Source of the DNA: Sporosarcina thermotolerans
GTDB taxonomy: Bacteria; Bacillota; Bacilli; Bacillales_A; Planococcaceae
NCBI RefSeq assembly: GCF_030067815.1
Contig: NZ_CP125968.1
Coordinates: 3,464,001-3,528,000 of the forward strand
Length of the DNA stretch: 64,000 nt
Direction: 5' to 3'
Shown: positions 17,722 to 27,215 of the stretch, one piece after another
How the letters are laid out: each line of letters opens with the position of its first letter
How positions within the stretch are numbered: the first letter of the stretch is position 1
Made by a program: the position numbers and the translations under genes
Notes under the pieces: generated by a model
Databases searched by the model: none
What the model was told of the DNA's origin: nothing
Seen by the model: only the letters and a program-made list of their open reading frames with translations

Positions 17722-19249
17722 ATGTGTAAAAAGGCGCTGATATGCTGCATTCTTGCCCTACTATTTTCCTCAACACTTTTTTCACCTTTTCAAGTGCATG
17801 CACAAGGACAAGCCCAGAGTGAGACAACATGTTCTTATCAAGCGCTAAAAGATGAGATTACAAGATTACAGACTAAAGTAATACCGGAATTGCTTGGGGA
17901 ATTAGATGAAAGTGGCGGCTTAACGTGGCCAAAAACAATTAGTCTACAATCGGTCATGAATATGTTTGATCAGGGAAATGGTACAAAGGCTAAATTGGCT
18001 GATGCTAATGAAAAGCTATTTGGTAACTTAAAAGAATTAGGTACTTGTGTTAATAAAAAGAATAAAGAGCAATTCGAAGACTATTTATCCTTCGTGGCCA
18101 AAAGTCATAACTCAATCATTGATAATCTGAAAGATTTTTATAAGAAAAACGCGGATGACTCAATGTTAGTAAAAGTGAATGCAGAGTTTAAGGCGTTAGG
18201 TACTCAATTTGTAAATATGCAAACGGGTAACTATTTTTTATTTCTTAAAGAAGAAGACGAATTGAAATCTTTAACCTATGCAGTAGATACCTTTTTTGCG
18301 CAAGTTAGCACTGCTGAGGATCTAAAAAAAATCTTTGTAGAGAAGAAGCCGATCGATCTTTCCATAATTCCTAGGGCACTCCTTATAAAATCGATTGAAA
18401 ATGAATTTAGCGGATACTTTTCCTCCTATATATCCAGCAAAGAACTTTCTAACGAGCTTGCAAACGAGTTAGCCACAATTATCGTAGAGTACAATTTTGA
18501 AGAATATGGAAGTGTTATCACCTCAGTTATCAGGGTTAGAGAATTAATACTCATGGACATCATGCCCAATCTTTACCGCACATCCAATTCGAAAAGTATG
18601 ATTACTAAAACAAGCAAACAAGCATTATTTGCTAAACAAGCGAATTACTTATTTAATGATCAATCCGAAATCTTAGCCAGGCATATTCTTGCCTATACGG
18701 AATCCTCAGCTAACCCGGATAAAGAATTCAAGGACGTTGCTACTAATTTCTGGGCAGCAAAGGAAATTGGTTTCCTTGCAAACTTAGGAATAATTAACGG
18801 ATTCGAAGGTGGGGATTTCAAGCCGGATGCAGAAGTGACAAAAGCCCAAGCTGCGATGATGTTAGTAAGAGCGTTAAAGTTAGACGTTTCAAACCGTCCC
18901 GATCCCAAATATAGCGATCTACCGAAATCTCATAGGGCCTATAAGGAAGTTGCAGCGTTAGTAGATGAAGGAATAGTAAGTGGCGGATCTAAATTCAATC
19001 CGGATGCAACTTTGCTACGTTCCGAAATGGCAATGATGCTTCAAAAGGCGTATAAACTTAAAGGACATTCGGGAATTGAATTTTCGGACGTGCCCAAAAA
19101 ACACATTGCCTATAGTCACATTCAAGCTTTGGCAGCTAATAAAATAACTGTCGGTGTAGGCAAGGGAGCTTTCGATCCCAACGGTAAGTTTGAACAGAGC
19201 TCAGTTCTCTGTATTTATGGCTAGAGTACTGAGTGATGAATTCCGTTAA
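17722..19249 (+). pseudogene. S-layer homology domain protein, frameshifted at the end
   Basis: A signal peptide (residues 1-29, ending QVHAQG) precedes a helical domain of about 300 residues that I do not recognise. Then come three SLH domains: FKDVATNFWAAKEIGFLANLGIINGF, YSDLPKSHRAYKEVAALVDEGIVSG, and FSDVPKKHIAYSHIQALAANKI. The frame shifts near 19195 inside the third SLH; dropping one base restores QFSVFMARVLSDEFR and the stop at 19249. SLH domains anchor proteins to pyruvylated cell-wall polymer. ATG after AAGGAGAGATTTGG. Confidence 0.8.
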
Positions 19250-19299
19250 ATTTGAGAACAAGTATTGATATAAAGGTTGATTTTGAGAGGGGTAACCAT

Positions 19300-20255
19300 A
19301 TGATAAAAAGTATTACGAGTAATTATCCTGTAGTAAAGTTCACAGTTTTCATTCTTACCATTCTACTGGCCGGTTGCTCGCTAAGTTCTCCCGAACCTCA
19401 GGATGAACAAAGCATAAAATTGCAAATCGAAGAAAGACTCAAGCAAGAGTTCGGTGCAGACACAGAAATTACTGTCCAAGAACTCACTAACCGAGAAACA
19501 GATGGCAATTCCGATACTGTAGAAGTGAGCGTACTGATTGATGAACAAGTCGAGGGACTAAGTTTTGGTGTAAATCTTCAAGATAGACCTCCTTTGCGAA
19601 TGGATTCCGTTTACCGGGAGAATTTTTGTATGAGGATAAACAATGGAGATTGACAGACTTATTAAAAGTCAATGATAGTAGTGTCACCCCAAAAGAAGGA
19701 ATAAACGCTTCAGCTCTTGTACACCCTCCAGGGAAAGTATACGTTGAAGGTGCGCCAAAGGTAAGAACTTGGAAAAATGAAATGGTTGAAGAAAATTTGG
19801 ATCTTGAAAATGGAATTCATACTATATTCATTTATAAAGAAGCCGAAAATAGGATGTTAGAGGAAAGCGGTACAGTTAAATATACTTTCATATTTAACAA
19901 AGATACGAGTAAATGGGAACAGACGGAAGAAGTTAGGATGGATGATTGGAAACGTACATATGATATTGCTGGAAGTTGGACTTACAAGACTACCTCCGCC
20001 GATGGTTATTATGTTACTGTAAAATTACATGTTTCGGAAGTTGACCAAAACGGTCAAATTACTATTCGAATAGATTCCAATCAGATCAATGCCTCTATTT
20101 TGTCTGGATTGGATGTAAAAAACTCATGGACAGCCGAGGTATCACAAGACAATCCTTTCACATTCATCTCGGATGAGACTACTTATGCTTTGACAATACC
20201 TGATGAAGGACAAACCAATGTCCTTAAACTTGGCGATTCTATTTTCCGAAGATAA
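19300..20255 (+). pseudogene. lipoprotein of unknown function, frameshifted
   Basis: ATG at 19300 (GAGAGGGG site) starts a lipoprotein signal with lipobox LLAGC. The N-terminal part (to about residue 100) has an EERLKQEFGADTEITVQEL segment. The frame shifts near 19600; the other frame reads GFRLPGEFLYEDKQWRLTDL and continues to 20255. The C-terminal region is rich in beta strands (TYDIAGSWTYKTTSADGYYVTVKLHVSEVDQ), a lipocalin-like look but not assigned. It follows the SLH gene by 50 bases and may share its operon. Confidence 0.6.
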
Positions 20256-20306
20256 CCATACGGTGTTAGGTCCCGCAGTTATTACTATAACTTTGGAGGG
20301 TTCACG

Positions 20307-20768
20307 ATGGGCATTAATAAAGTTACATTAATGGAAGCGTATATGATTGAAACAATCCGAAGCAATGGCATTTCAATTCAGGAATTGTTGACCCAACTTG
20401 AGCAAGGGAATAAAAGGGCTTGGGAATCCATTAACCCAAATTATAATTACGATGATTTAATCGTACTTTACAATCAAGATAAAAGTGCATTCAAATCAAT
20501 CCTTACGGATGGATATAAAGTGAAATTCATTACCATAAGAGGGCTACAAGCGCTTTTGGAAATGAAATTCAAAAAAACGGCTGGAGAAGATTACATTTCG
20601 ACAGATAAGGGCATGGAACATTTAACAGTTACAGAAAAAGAATTAACAATGCTGAATCAGCTTCTCTCAAAAAACTGGACAATTGAAGAATTACCTACAG
20701 ATATAGACAATGATCAACTAAAAGAAATTAGCATACAACTTGCCAACTTGCCTAAAGTGATGAATTGA
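20307..20768 (+). CDS. uncharacterised 153-residue protein, paralogue of 49269-49721
   Basis: Starts MGINKVTLMEAYMIETIRSNG after TTTGGAGGGTTCACG. Small, helical and charged; FITIRGLQALLEMKFKK-TAGEDYISTDKGMEHL looks like a possible winged-helix segment, but I cannot assign a family. Nearly identical to the protein at 49269-49721, including about 20 bases upstream, so a recent duplication. It is followed by its own hairpin terminator and a minus-strand GNAT gene; a GNAT paralogue also lies beyond the second copy. Confidence 0.6.
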   Translation: MGINKVTLMEAYMIETIRSNGISIQELLTQLEQGNKRAWESINPNYNYDDLIVLYNQDKSAFKSILTDGYKVKFITIRGLQALLEMKFKKTAGEDYISTDKGMEHLTVTEKELTMLNQLLSKNWTIEELPTDIDNDQLKEISIQLANLPKVMN

Positions 20769-20775
20769 AATGGAT

Positions 20776-20812
20776 AAGCAGTTTCCTGTCAAAGGGAAAC
20801 TGCTTTCATTTT
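20776..20812 (+). terminator. terminator of the 20307 gene
   Basis: AAGCAGTTTCC, loop TGTCAAA, GGGAAACTGCTTT, then T-rich. The second gene copy keeps only the left arm (49741-49755), where the duplication appears to break off. Confidence 0.75.
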
Positions 20813-20906
20813 GAAATTCGTGTTATAAGGTCCGGAAAACAGCTTTCTAAAAATAAATTTCCTCATGTTATATCAATGAGAACCTAAGACACTCAGACTC
20901 TTAAAA

Positions 20907-21469
20907 TCAGATATGTTTCACCATATGATGGAATGGTTCGCCGATGATTGTCCAGGGAGAGACAATTTCGTAGCCGAGTCGTTTGTAAAGTCGGATTGCT
21001 GAATCTTTTTGAGTTTCGACATTTAAGGCTAATTGTGTGTACCCTTTTCGCTTTGCAAGCTCTTCTACGAAAGTGAATAATTGAGTTCCGATTCCTTTGC
21101 CACGGAAAGTTGGATCGATACAAACTGTGTCGATATACAATTCACCTAATAATGATTCTGCATCGATTTCTGGAGTTGGAACACCTTTTCCATCAGCCAA
21201 TTCGTCAAATTACGATCAAGGTCAGGGGCATCTTCCCCTGGATACAAGACGATAACGCCCACCATGTCGTCGTTTATCTCCGCAATATATGTATACAGAT
21301 AGGAGTGCCGGTTGTCGGTTCGCATGAATAGCTCGCGCAATCTTTCTGTGACAATTTCTTCTTCGGTTGCTCCTGTTAGCCGATTGGCGATGTCACCAAT
21401 TGCGTCGATAATTAGCGGGACGGCTTTATCCGCATCTGTCGGTTGTGCGGGTCTAATTTGGATACTCAA
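20907..21469 (-). pseudogene. GNAT family N-acetyltransferase, frameshifted (copy 1)
   Basis: TTG start at 21469 behind an AAAGGAGAT site, as in the intact paralogue at 55891-56454. The first part (IRPAQPTDADKAVPLIIDAIGDIANRL) and the second part (YIDTVCIDPTFRGKGIGTQLFTFVEELAKRKGY, the acetyl-CoA loop RGKGIG) are in different frames. Adding one A to the four-base run 21186-21189 joins them as MEKGVPTPEIDAES. Substrate unknown. Confidence 0.75.
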
Positions 21470-21835
21470 TTATAAAATCTCCTTTTAGTCATTGTTCCTT
21501 TTATTATATCAAAAAAACAATCCAAGTTTGGAGTTCATTACTGTACTTCGTGTCATCTGACAGCAAGTATTAGTTTGAAGTAGACTAACCGCCATACAAC
21601 AGAAGGACCAAACTGTTGAGTATAGACTTAACAGCAAAAGAAGATGATATATAGCCTAATTGCCTTAATGAAGTAAATTCGAATGACGTATAACTTTTAC
21701 CTACAGGTGTATGCTTACCCAACAGTCAGCTGACACATTAAAGCCCCAAACCATCATAATGAGAAATAAAGAGACATATATTTTTTTCTAACGGGTTCGG
21801 AACGTGGGGAGAAAACATTAAATAACATACCAACT

Positions 21836-21867
21836 GGGGACTCAATTCGCATATGAATTGGTGTCCC
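21836..21867 (+). terminator. hairpin terminator inside the 1.1-kb element
   Basis: GGGGACTCAATTC, loop GCATAT, GAATTGGTGTCCC, then TGTTTTCGTT. It would block read-through entering from the left end. Confidence 0.65.
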
Positions 21868-22019
21868 TGTTTTCGTTGTTATATCAACCTTATGACACGT
21901 AATGTGAATGAATTGGTACAGCTTTTAGCATAATAATTCACAACATCACATAAATTTATGTGGCATTGGGATTGCAGTGCTAATTGCGCTGTTAAAACAC
22001 CTGTTAATTTATTGAAGGG

Positions 22020-22159
22020 AAATCGTATAAAAACGAATTTCAAAGTATTGAAACTACTGAAGGGAAAAGAGTTTTTTATGGTAAAATAGATTACAGTTAA
22101 ATTGATTATTCAACAAACGGAGCCTATTATGAAATTCGTGAGGTGACAAGGATGTTATG
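22020..22159 (+). pseudogene. decayed coding fragment
   Basis: The frame reads SIETTEGKRVFYGKIDYS, an in-frame TAA, then IDYSTNGAYYEIREVTRML and a stop that overlaps the ATG of the next lipoprotein gene. This suggests the 3' end of a truncated gene formerly coupled to the lipoprotein gene. Family unknown. Confidence 0.35.
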
Positions 22160-22539
22160 ATTAAAAAAACATTTATATATTTAGTAATTACAAATTTATT
22201 ACTTTTAGCTGGATGCGCAGGAGCGTCTGACTATGATATAGATTTGCCAGGTAGTATGTCTGTTGTTAGGACATCGGCGTATAATATAACAATTGCTCCA
22301 AAATTTGAAGAGGGTCATTGGGGGCTAATATCGTTCCTTCTGAAGTCGTAGAGGTCGGTTGGAATGAGGAATATATCGTTGCGAAGCAAATTGATAATGG
22401 AAAGAATTATTTCTGGATAATCCAAGTCGATAATTGGGAAGTGACGGGTCCTCTAAATCAATCAGATTTTAATAAGCAAAAGTATGATTTTATCAAAGAT
22501 ATTAAATTGATTGAGGTAGATGGTTTGGACAAGAATTAA
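22157..22539 (+). pseudogene. small lipoprotein, DUF3997-like, frameshifted
   Basis: Signal peptide with lipobox LLAGC (Cys about residue 20), then YDIDLPGSMSVVRTSAYNITIAP. The frame breaks at the five-base G run 22320-22324; adding one G gives GHWGANIVPSEVVEVGWNEEYIVAKQ and leads to 22539. The mature part of about 105 residues resembles DUF3997 proteins (tentative). It is the only near-complete gene of the 1.1-kb element and so its possible cargo. Confidence 0.55.
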
Positions 22540-22590
22540 TTGAAATGAAATTCAAGCAATCGGGCGCTTTAATGGAATAACACACTTTAA

Positions 22591-22717
22591 GTTGATTGGA
22601 GTGGAAGGCGGCGACTCCTGCGGGATTAAGCGCGAATGGTGAGACCCCGCAGGAGCGAAGCGACGAGGAGGCTCACCCGCGCCCCGCGGAAAGCGTCCGC
22701 CTGGAACGGAAATCAAC
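22591..22717. repeat. GC-rich structured repeat common in Bacillales
   Basis: About 127 bp starting GTTGATTGGAGTGGAAGGCGG and ending CCGCCTGGAACGGAAATCAAC, with ends complementary and GACTCCTGCGGGA / CCCGCAGGAGCGAAG inside. Much more GC-rich than its surroundings. I recognise this as a dispersed element in many Bacillales genomes, of unknown function. It would fold into a long branched hairpin. Confidence 0.7.
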
Positions 22718-22767
22718 GGTTTCGAAGCTGTATCACTAGCTTAATACGAAACCTTATTGAAAAAGTA

Positions 22768-22812
22768 AAGCAAGCAAAAACACGCATACTGTGCGTTTTT
22801 GCTTGCTTTTTC
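22768..22812. terminator. hairpin terminator
   Basis: AAGCAAGCAAAAAC and GTTTTTGCTTGCTT arms with a small bulge, flanked by A and T runs, so it may work in both directions. Located inside the right part of the 1.1-kb element. Confidence 0.7.
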
Positions 22813-22980
22813 TATCGTCAATTCGTGTCTAAAACATTATGCGAAAATGTTTGTTATTTGACTTGTTAATGACGGTTTTCTCCCCATCAACCGAACCCGT
22901 TAATTTTTTTCACTGGTCACTTCACCCGGATTTCTATTTAGTAATTTTATTTATTAGGGAAGTACCAAGCACTCTATATG

Positions 22981-23635
22981 CTATTCCCCCGCTAACGCAA
23001 CTATTGCATTCGCACTGACTTCTGGACCTGTCAAAATTGGAATTTCTCCTCTTTCATATGTATCAAGTGCACGTGCCATAGAATACTGGGCTAGTAGAAT
23101 AACATCACAAGAATTAGATAACCTATTAATCTCTGCATGAATCAATTCATTATGTTCCGTTTGATTTCCTTTCTGTAATGCTTGGAACCTCTTTGATGAC
23201 AACCGTTTCCACTTCTATTGTTTTCCCTTGCTCTTTTGCAGTTTCATAAAGTAAATTCGTCGTAGTTGGGCCTGCCTTTTCCACAGTTGCAATCACACCA
23301 ATCTTCCCACCGAATTTCACTGCTTCATTTAACATGCTTTCATCTGAACTTAATATAGGTACTTTGAATAAATGCTTAAATCCAGGAACGTATGGAGAAA
23401 AGGAAGAGCATGTCAGTAAAATGGCATCCGCACCTGCTTCCTCTGCTTTGGATGCAATATCTATTAATCTACGAGTCATACTATGTGTTATTTGATTGGT
23501 TTCATTTAATTCCCAAATTAGTCCCTCATCCATCACGTTTATTAAATCTACTTCTGGATGAAGTGTTCGAAATGCGTGTAATATTGGTTCGACGGAATTC
23601 ATTGTAGCATGCACAAGGCCAATCTTCTTACTCAT
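22981..23635 (-). pseudogene. Asp/Glu racemase family protein, frameshifted
   Basis: N-terminal KKIGLVHATMNSVEPILHAFRTLHP and LLTCSSFSPYV carry the first conserved Cys of the family. The second Cys region lies in the other frame (SNSCDVILLAQYSMARAL). The shift is near 23187 (GAGGTTCC). Repaired length is about 217 residues, close to the intact relative at 27216-27869. It is the last gene of the four-carbon acid-sugar cluster, 55 bases after the aldolase gene. Such proteins may racemise or isomerise hydroxy acids; activity unknown. Confidence 0.7.
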
Positions 23636-23689
23636 TCAATTCCCTCCTAAAATAACAATTATTTATTGGTAAACTTTTTAACTAATTCA

Positions 23690-24274
23690 TTACAATCTAT
23701 TTCGTAACTCCCAAGCTATCTGTGCACTCTCTTCCAATTCTTCTAATGCAAAAAAGGCTTCCAGGATACTCTTACCTGGTGCAACGGGACCATGTTGTGC
23801 CAAGAGCCACCCATCACTTGTGTTTACACGTTTGTCAAACTCATGAAATAATTCTTTACTTCCTGGTTTTTCATAAGGAACAAGTCCAACTGTGCCTAAC
23901 TTCATTTTCAAGTATGGGGTGTGATCTGGAATACAATCTTCCTCATCTAAACCAGGAACAAAACTCCAAAGTACACTGTACGTACTATGTACATGAACGA
24001 CAGCTTCAACATCAGGCTTTGCTTTAAATATTGCTAAATGCATCGGCAATTCTTTACTAGGTTTTAATTCATTAAACGGATTGCCTTCCAAATCAATTAC
24101 AGCAAACTCATCTCGTTTCAGGGTGCCGAAACATGTTCCAGTAGCTGTAATATAAATTTTATCCTCATGCTTGAAGCTTAGATTAGCAATACTGCCACTT
24201 GCCTTTCCACGATTAAAGAGGCTGTGGGCGACCCAAATTGCATCATCAAACTTTTCATCTAATGTTTTATTCAA
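23690..24274 (-). CDS. otnC: class II aldolase/adducin family, OtnC-like decarboxylase
   Basis: 194 residues. Metal-binding His residues are visible in VVHVHSTYSVLW, with AQHGPVAPGKSILEAF near the C-terminus supplying the third His. In the DUF1537-linked pathways of four-carbon acid sugars, this family (OtnC) decarboxylates 3-oxo-tetronate 4-phosphate to dihydroxyacetone phosphate. Neighbours encode the matching kinase (17 bases upstream) and dehydrogenase, so I assign the same role; a fuculose-phosphate-type aldolase remains possible. Confidence 0.75.
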   Translation of the reverse strand: MNKTLDEKFDDAIWVAHSLFNRGKASGSIANLSFKHEDKIYITATGTCFGTLKRDEFAVIDLEGNPFNELKPSKELPMHLAIFKAKPDVEAVVHVHSTYSVLWSFVPGLDEEDCIPDHTPYLKMKLGTVGLVPYEKPGSKELFHEFDKRVNTSDGWLLAQHGPVAPGKSILEAFFALEELEESAQIAWELRNRL

Positions 24275-24291
24275 TGTAACCCTACTTTCTA

Positions 24292-25524
24292 TTATGTTCT
24301 TGACAATGCCTGTAAGAAAAAGTCTGTATCTCCAAAGTTTCCACTCTTTAATACAAGTCTGATGCTAGTATCCTGTGTAGGAATCATAATAGGAACTCCA
24401 GGTGCAATACTTTCTCCAATATGATAACTGGTAAAGCCTAGTCTTTTTGTTACGGCGCCACTTGTTTCCCCACCAGCAACAATTATGCGATGATAACCTG
24501 CTTCTGCAGCAAGTGCAGCTAGTTCTGCCGTTGTTTTTTCTAACAACTCAGCAACCTCTTCTTTTCCTTGCTCTTGGATTAGTTTCACATTTTCTGGTGT
24601 ATCACTACTATAGACTAAGATTGATTCATCTGTGTTTTTAATGACATTCCAAATCTTTTCAACCGACTCCTCACCAGATAACAATTTCATTGGATCAATG
24701 AAGTAGCTTTCTCCTCCAGATTGTGAATAGGCTTCAATCTGTTTTCGGGTTGTTTCACTACAACTCCCCGATAAGAGTATAACCTTCGAATTAGAACGTC
24801 CAAATTCATCCGTTTCTACATTTTGTTGATACATTTTAGCAAGGGGTTCTGCCAACCCACTGCCTCCGGTAAGTAGTATCAGATTGCCAAATAACTGAAC
24901 GATTTGTTCCGCATCTTCTTCCTTTTCAAAATCTGGAATGATATAAAAAGGAGAAGAAGCGTTTTCTTGTTGAACCTTTACGATAAATTCCTCTGCCTCT
25001 TCCTTTGTTAGCCCTTTCGGTAATTTCATGCTAGTGAACTTACTTTGCGGTTCCATTATACGTGCTAAATCATAATCCCACATTGGTGTTAACGGGTGAT
25101 CTTTCATCGAACTTTCATGTAAAGGAACACCGTGGACATATAAACAGCCATTTTTTACAGTACGTCCATTCACAGGAAGAGCTGGGCAAAGAATCGTATA
25201 AGGCGCATCTAATTCTTCCATCACTGCATCACTAATTGGTCCAATATTTCCCTCAGGAGTGGAATCGAACGTCGAACAATATTTTACATAAAACTGCTGT
25301 GCCCCCTGTTCTTTCAACCATTTGATGGCATCCAGAGAAACCTTTACAGCTTCTTGTGTATCCTGTGTACGGGTTTTTAAGGCGATTACACAAACATCTA
25401 CTTCTGGAATAGTTTGGTCACTAGGCACTCCATTGAATAAAACCGTTCGAAGTCCGCCTTTAACAAAAAAAGATGCTATGTCACTACCACCTGTAAAATC
25501 GTCTGCAATACAACCAAAAATCAC
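24292..25524 (-). CDS. otnK: four-carbon acid sugar kinase (DUF1537 family), OtnK-like
   Basis: 410 residues. N-terminal CIADDFTGGSDIASFF and KYCSTFDSTPEGNIGP, and C-terminal VAGGETSGAVTKRLG are hallmarks of DUF1537 kinases. These phosphorylate threonate, erythronate or 3-oxo-tetronate at C4. With the class II aldolase downstream and the threonate dehydrogenase upstream, 3-oxo-tetronate kinase activity is likeliest. GTG start after AAGGGGGAATAACTA. Confidence 0.85.
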   Translation of the reverse strand: MIFGCIADDFTGGSDIASFFVKGGLRTVLFNGVPSDQTIPEVDVCVIALKTRTQDTQEAVKVSLDAIKWLKEQGAQQFYVKYCSTFDSTPEGNIGPISDAVMEELDAPYTILCPALPVNGRTVKNGCLYVHGVPLHESSMKDHPLTPMWDYDLARIMEPQSKFTSMKLPKGLTKEEAEEFIVKVQQENASSPFYIIPDFEKEEDAEQIVQLFGNLILLTGGSGLAEPLAKMYQQNVETDEFGRSNSKVILLSGSCSETTRKQIEAYSQSGGESYFIDPMKLLSGEESVEKIWNVIKNTDESILVYSSDTPENVKLIQEQGKEEVAELLEKTTAELAALAAEAGYHRIIVAGGETSGAVTKRLGFTSYHIGESIAPGVPIMIPTQDTSIRLVLKSGNFGDTDFFLQALSRT

Positions 25525-25594
25525 TAGTTATTCCCCCTTACGACATAATTCACTAATTCCTATAGAACGCATTATTTTTTGAAAATTGATTAAC

Positions 25595-25636
25595 AACAAA
25601 AGTAATGGGAATATTGCTCAGCCCATTACTTTTGTT
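25595..25636 (-). terminator. hairpin between the dehydrogenase and kinase genes
   Basis: AACAAAAGTAATGGG and CCCATTACTTTTGTT pair perfectly around a 12-base loop. On the minus strand it follows the dehydrogenase stop at 25641 and is trailed by GTTAATC; it may attenuate transcription into the kinase gene. Confidence 0.7.
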
Positions 25637-25640
25637 TTGT

Positions 25641-26545
25641 TTATTTAAATCCTTCTTTACGAACTTTAACATCAAGCATGTCTTCATAGAATTTGATCAT
25701 TCCTTGCTTATAATCATCACGATGTCCACTTTGTAGTGCTAATTGGTAGGATTGCATGGTTCCATTTAATGTTGGTAGTGGAATCTCAGATTTAATTAAT
25801 ACTTCATACATACTTTCCATATCTTTGTACGCTCTACCTAGTGAAAATCCATGTTCAAAGTTTCCTTCTAATACTTTAGGAATTAATGTTTTCGATGCAA
25901 AGCTTGATCCAGTAGCTGTCATTAATACATCACCTAATTTTTCTGCATCTAATCCAAGTTTCACACCAACTGGTAATAGTTCACTAAAGCTTGCAACACA
26001 AATATTTAATGCACAGTTATTAATCATTTTCGTTAACTGTCCAGCCCCATTTTCACCCATATAAAGAACTTGGGTGCCCATTCGATCCAGCATAGGCTTT
26101 ATCGTATGGAATACTTCTTCATTACCACCACACATAATGCTTAGTGTTCCATCTAAAGCTTTTGCTTGTTGACCAGAAATAGGGCAATCCAGGAATTCAA
26201 TTCCCTCTGACTTACATGCTTCTGCAATTTCTACCGCACCTAAATAACTAATCGTACTGAAGTCAACAATTGTTTGACCTGGCTTCAAATGGTTAAGTAG
26301 TCCATTTTCTCCTAAAACAACCGATTTTACGATTTCTAAGTTTGGTAGACATAAGAAGATATAATCACTGTCTGTTGTATCTACAATATTGTTGATGTTT
26401 TCAGCCCTCTTTCTTTGAACTGTTCTAGAGAGGCTTCATTTGCATCACACGCAAGAAACTCATAGAGTCCTTCTGCTTCACCATTCCCAAGATTTAATGC
26501 CATCCCTGCACCCATTACACCTAATCCAATATAGCTTACCTTCAT
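25641..26545 (-). pseudogene. ltnD: L-threonate dehydrogenase-like (beta-hydroxyacid dehydrogenase), frameshifted
   Basis: Start MKVSYIGLGVMGAGMALNL at 26545 (Rossmann GLGVMG). The frame breaks near 26390, where AA should be AAA. The repaired sequence runs STNIVDTTDSDYIFLCLPN into the main frame with FLDCPISGQQAKALDGTLSIMCGG and the catalytic-lysine block GAGQLTKMINN. About 301 residues, the size of LtnD/3-hydroxyisobutyrate dehydrogenases. It oxidises the C2 hydroxyl of threonate to give the substrate of the neighbouring kinase (by context). Confidence 0.78.
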
Positions 26546-26641
26546 TATCAATCTCTCCTTGTTAGACATATCTTTTTATTTTAATTACCATTTATATATT
26601 TTTTTAGTACACTATTTAACTATGTTATTACCTCTATAGCT

Positions 26642-27035
26642 TTAATCCAGTAATATTTCAATCTTGCTTACTAGTAGACAATACAGCCATTCATACATTG
26701 CTAGTTCACTATTATTTTGAAGATGAGACTCCATTAGCATTTTTGCATTATGAGAATCTCTATTGGCAATTGCATTCGCTATCATTTCATGGTAATGAAC
26801 TGCCTTTTCAATCATGTCTGGGCGTCTCGTATAAGCACGCATTCTTTTTAATTCTATTTGTAAATTGTCATATACTATTAAGGCATATTCATTATGTGTT
26901 GCCTCTACAATTTGCCACATCGTATTTTGCAGCTAATTCATTCATGGTTGGTAGCCTAGAGCCAATTTTCCATTCTTCACTTTTAATCTTATTTTCCATT
27001 ATTTCTAAAAGCTCGTGGTATTGAATCTTAGACAT
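26642..27035 (-). pseudogene. GntR family regulator with internal deletion
   Basis: ATG at 27035 (GGAGGAATTTA site) gives the GntR winged-helix start MSKIQYHELLEIMENKIKSE-EWKIGSRLPTMNELAAKYDV. This jumps, with a frame change near 26920, into the C-terminal part of the effector domain (QIVEATHNEYALIVYDNL...YHEMIANAIANRD). A normal GntR/FCD protein has about 220-240 residues; only about 135 are here, so roughly 100 residues around the wing and first FCD helices are gone. Unlike most other breaks in this window, this looks like real loss. It probably once controlled the threonate genes. Confidence 0.65.
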
Positions 27036-27060
27036 TAAATTCCTCCATAATATGGTACCT

Positions 27061-27085
27061 TACAAATTCATCTGATGAATTTGTA
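27061..27085. promoter_or_regulatory. perfect 25-bp palindrome, probable GntR operator
   Basis: Left arm TACAAATTCATC, one central T, and a perfect complementary right arm. It lies 26 bases upstream of the GntR start and overlaps the region after TTGACC of a possible minus-strand promoter. The usual reading is autoregulation by the (now deleted) GntR protein. Confidence 0.6.
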
Positions 27086-27215
27086 CTTATTGGGTCAAGT
27101 ATATCTACGAGATACACCTGACCACTGATACACATTATTTTAAGTATTCGTTATCTCCATAAATGGAATAGTTTTTTGGGTTAGTATAATGAAATTATTT
27201 TTTCGACTTCATCTA

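Larger units (their letters stand above)
21789..22902. mobile_element. 1.1-kb element with terminal inverted repeats and 9-bp target duplication, no transposase
   Basis: The left end TAACGGGTTCGG (21789-21800) and right end CCGAACCCGTTA (22891-22902) are perfect 12-bp inverted repeats. Similarity extends inward to about 27 bp (left GTGGGGAGAAAAC, right complement ATGGGGAGAAAAC). Both ends are flanked by the direct repeat ATTTTTTTC (21780-21788 and 22903-22911). Inside are a hairpin terminator, a decayed coding fragment, a lipoprotein gene, the 22591 structured repeat and another terminator. No transposase frame is present, so it would be non-autonomous. Confidence 0.65.
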
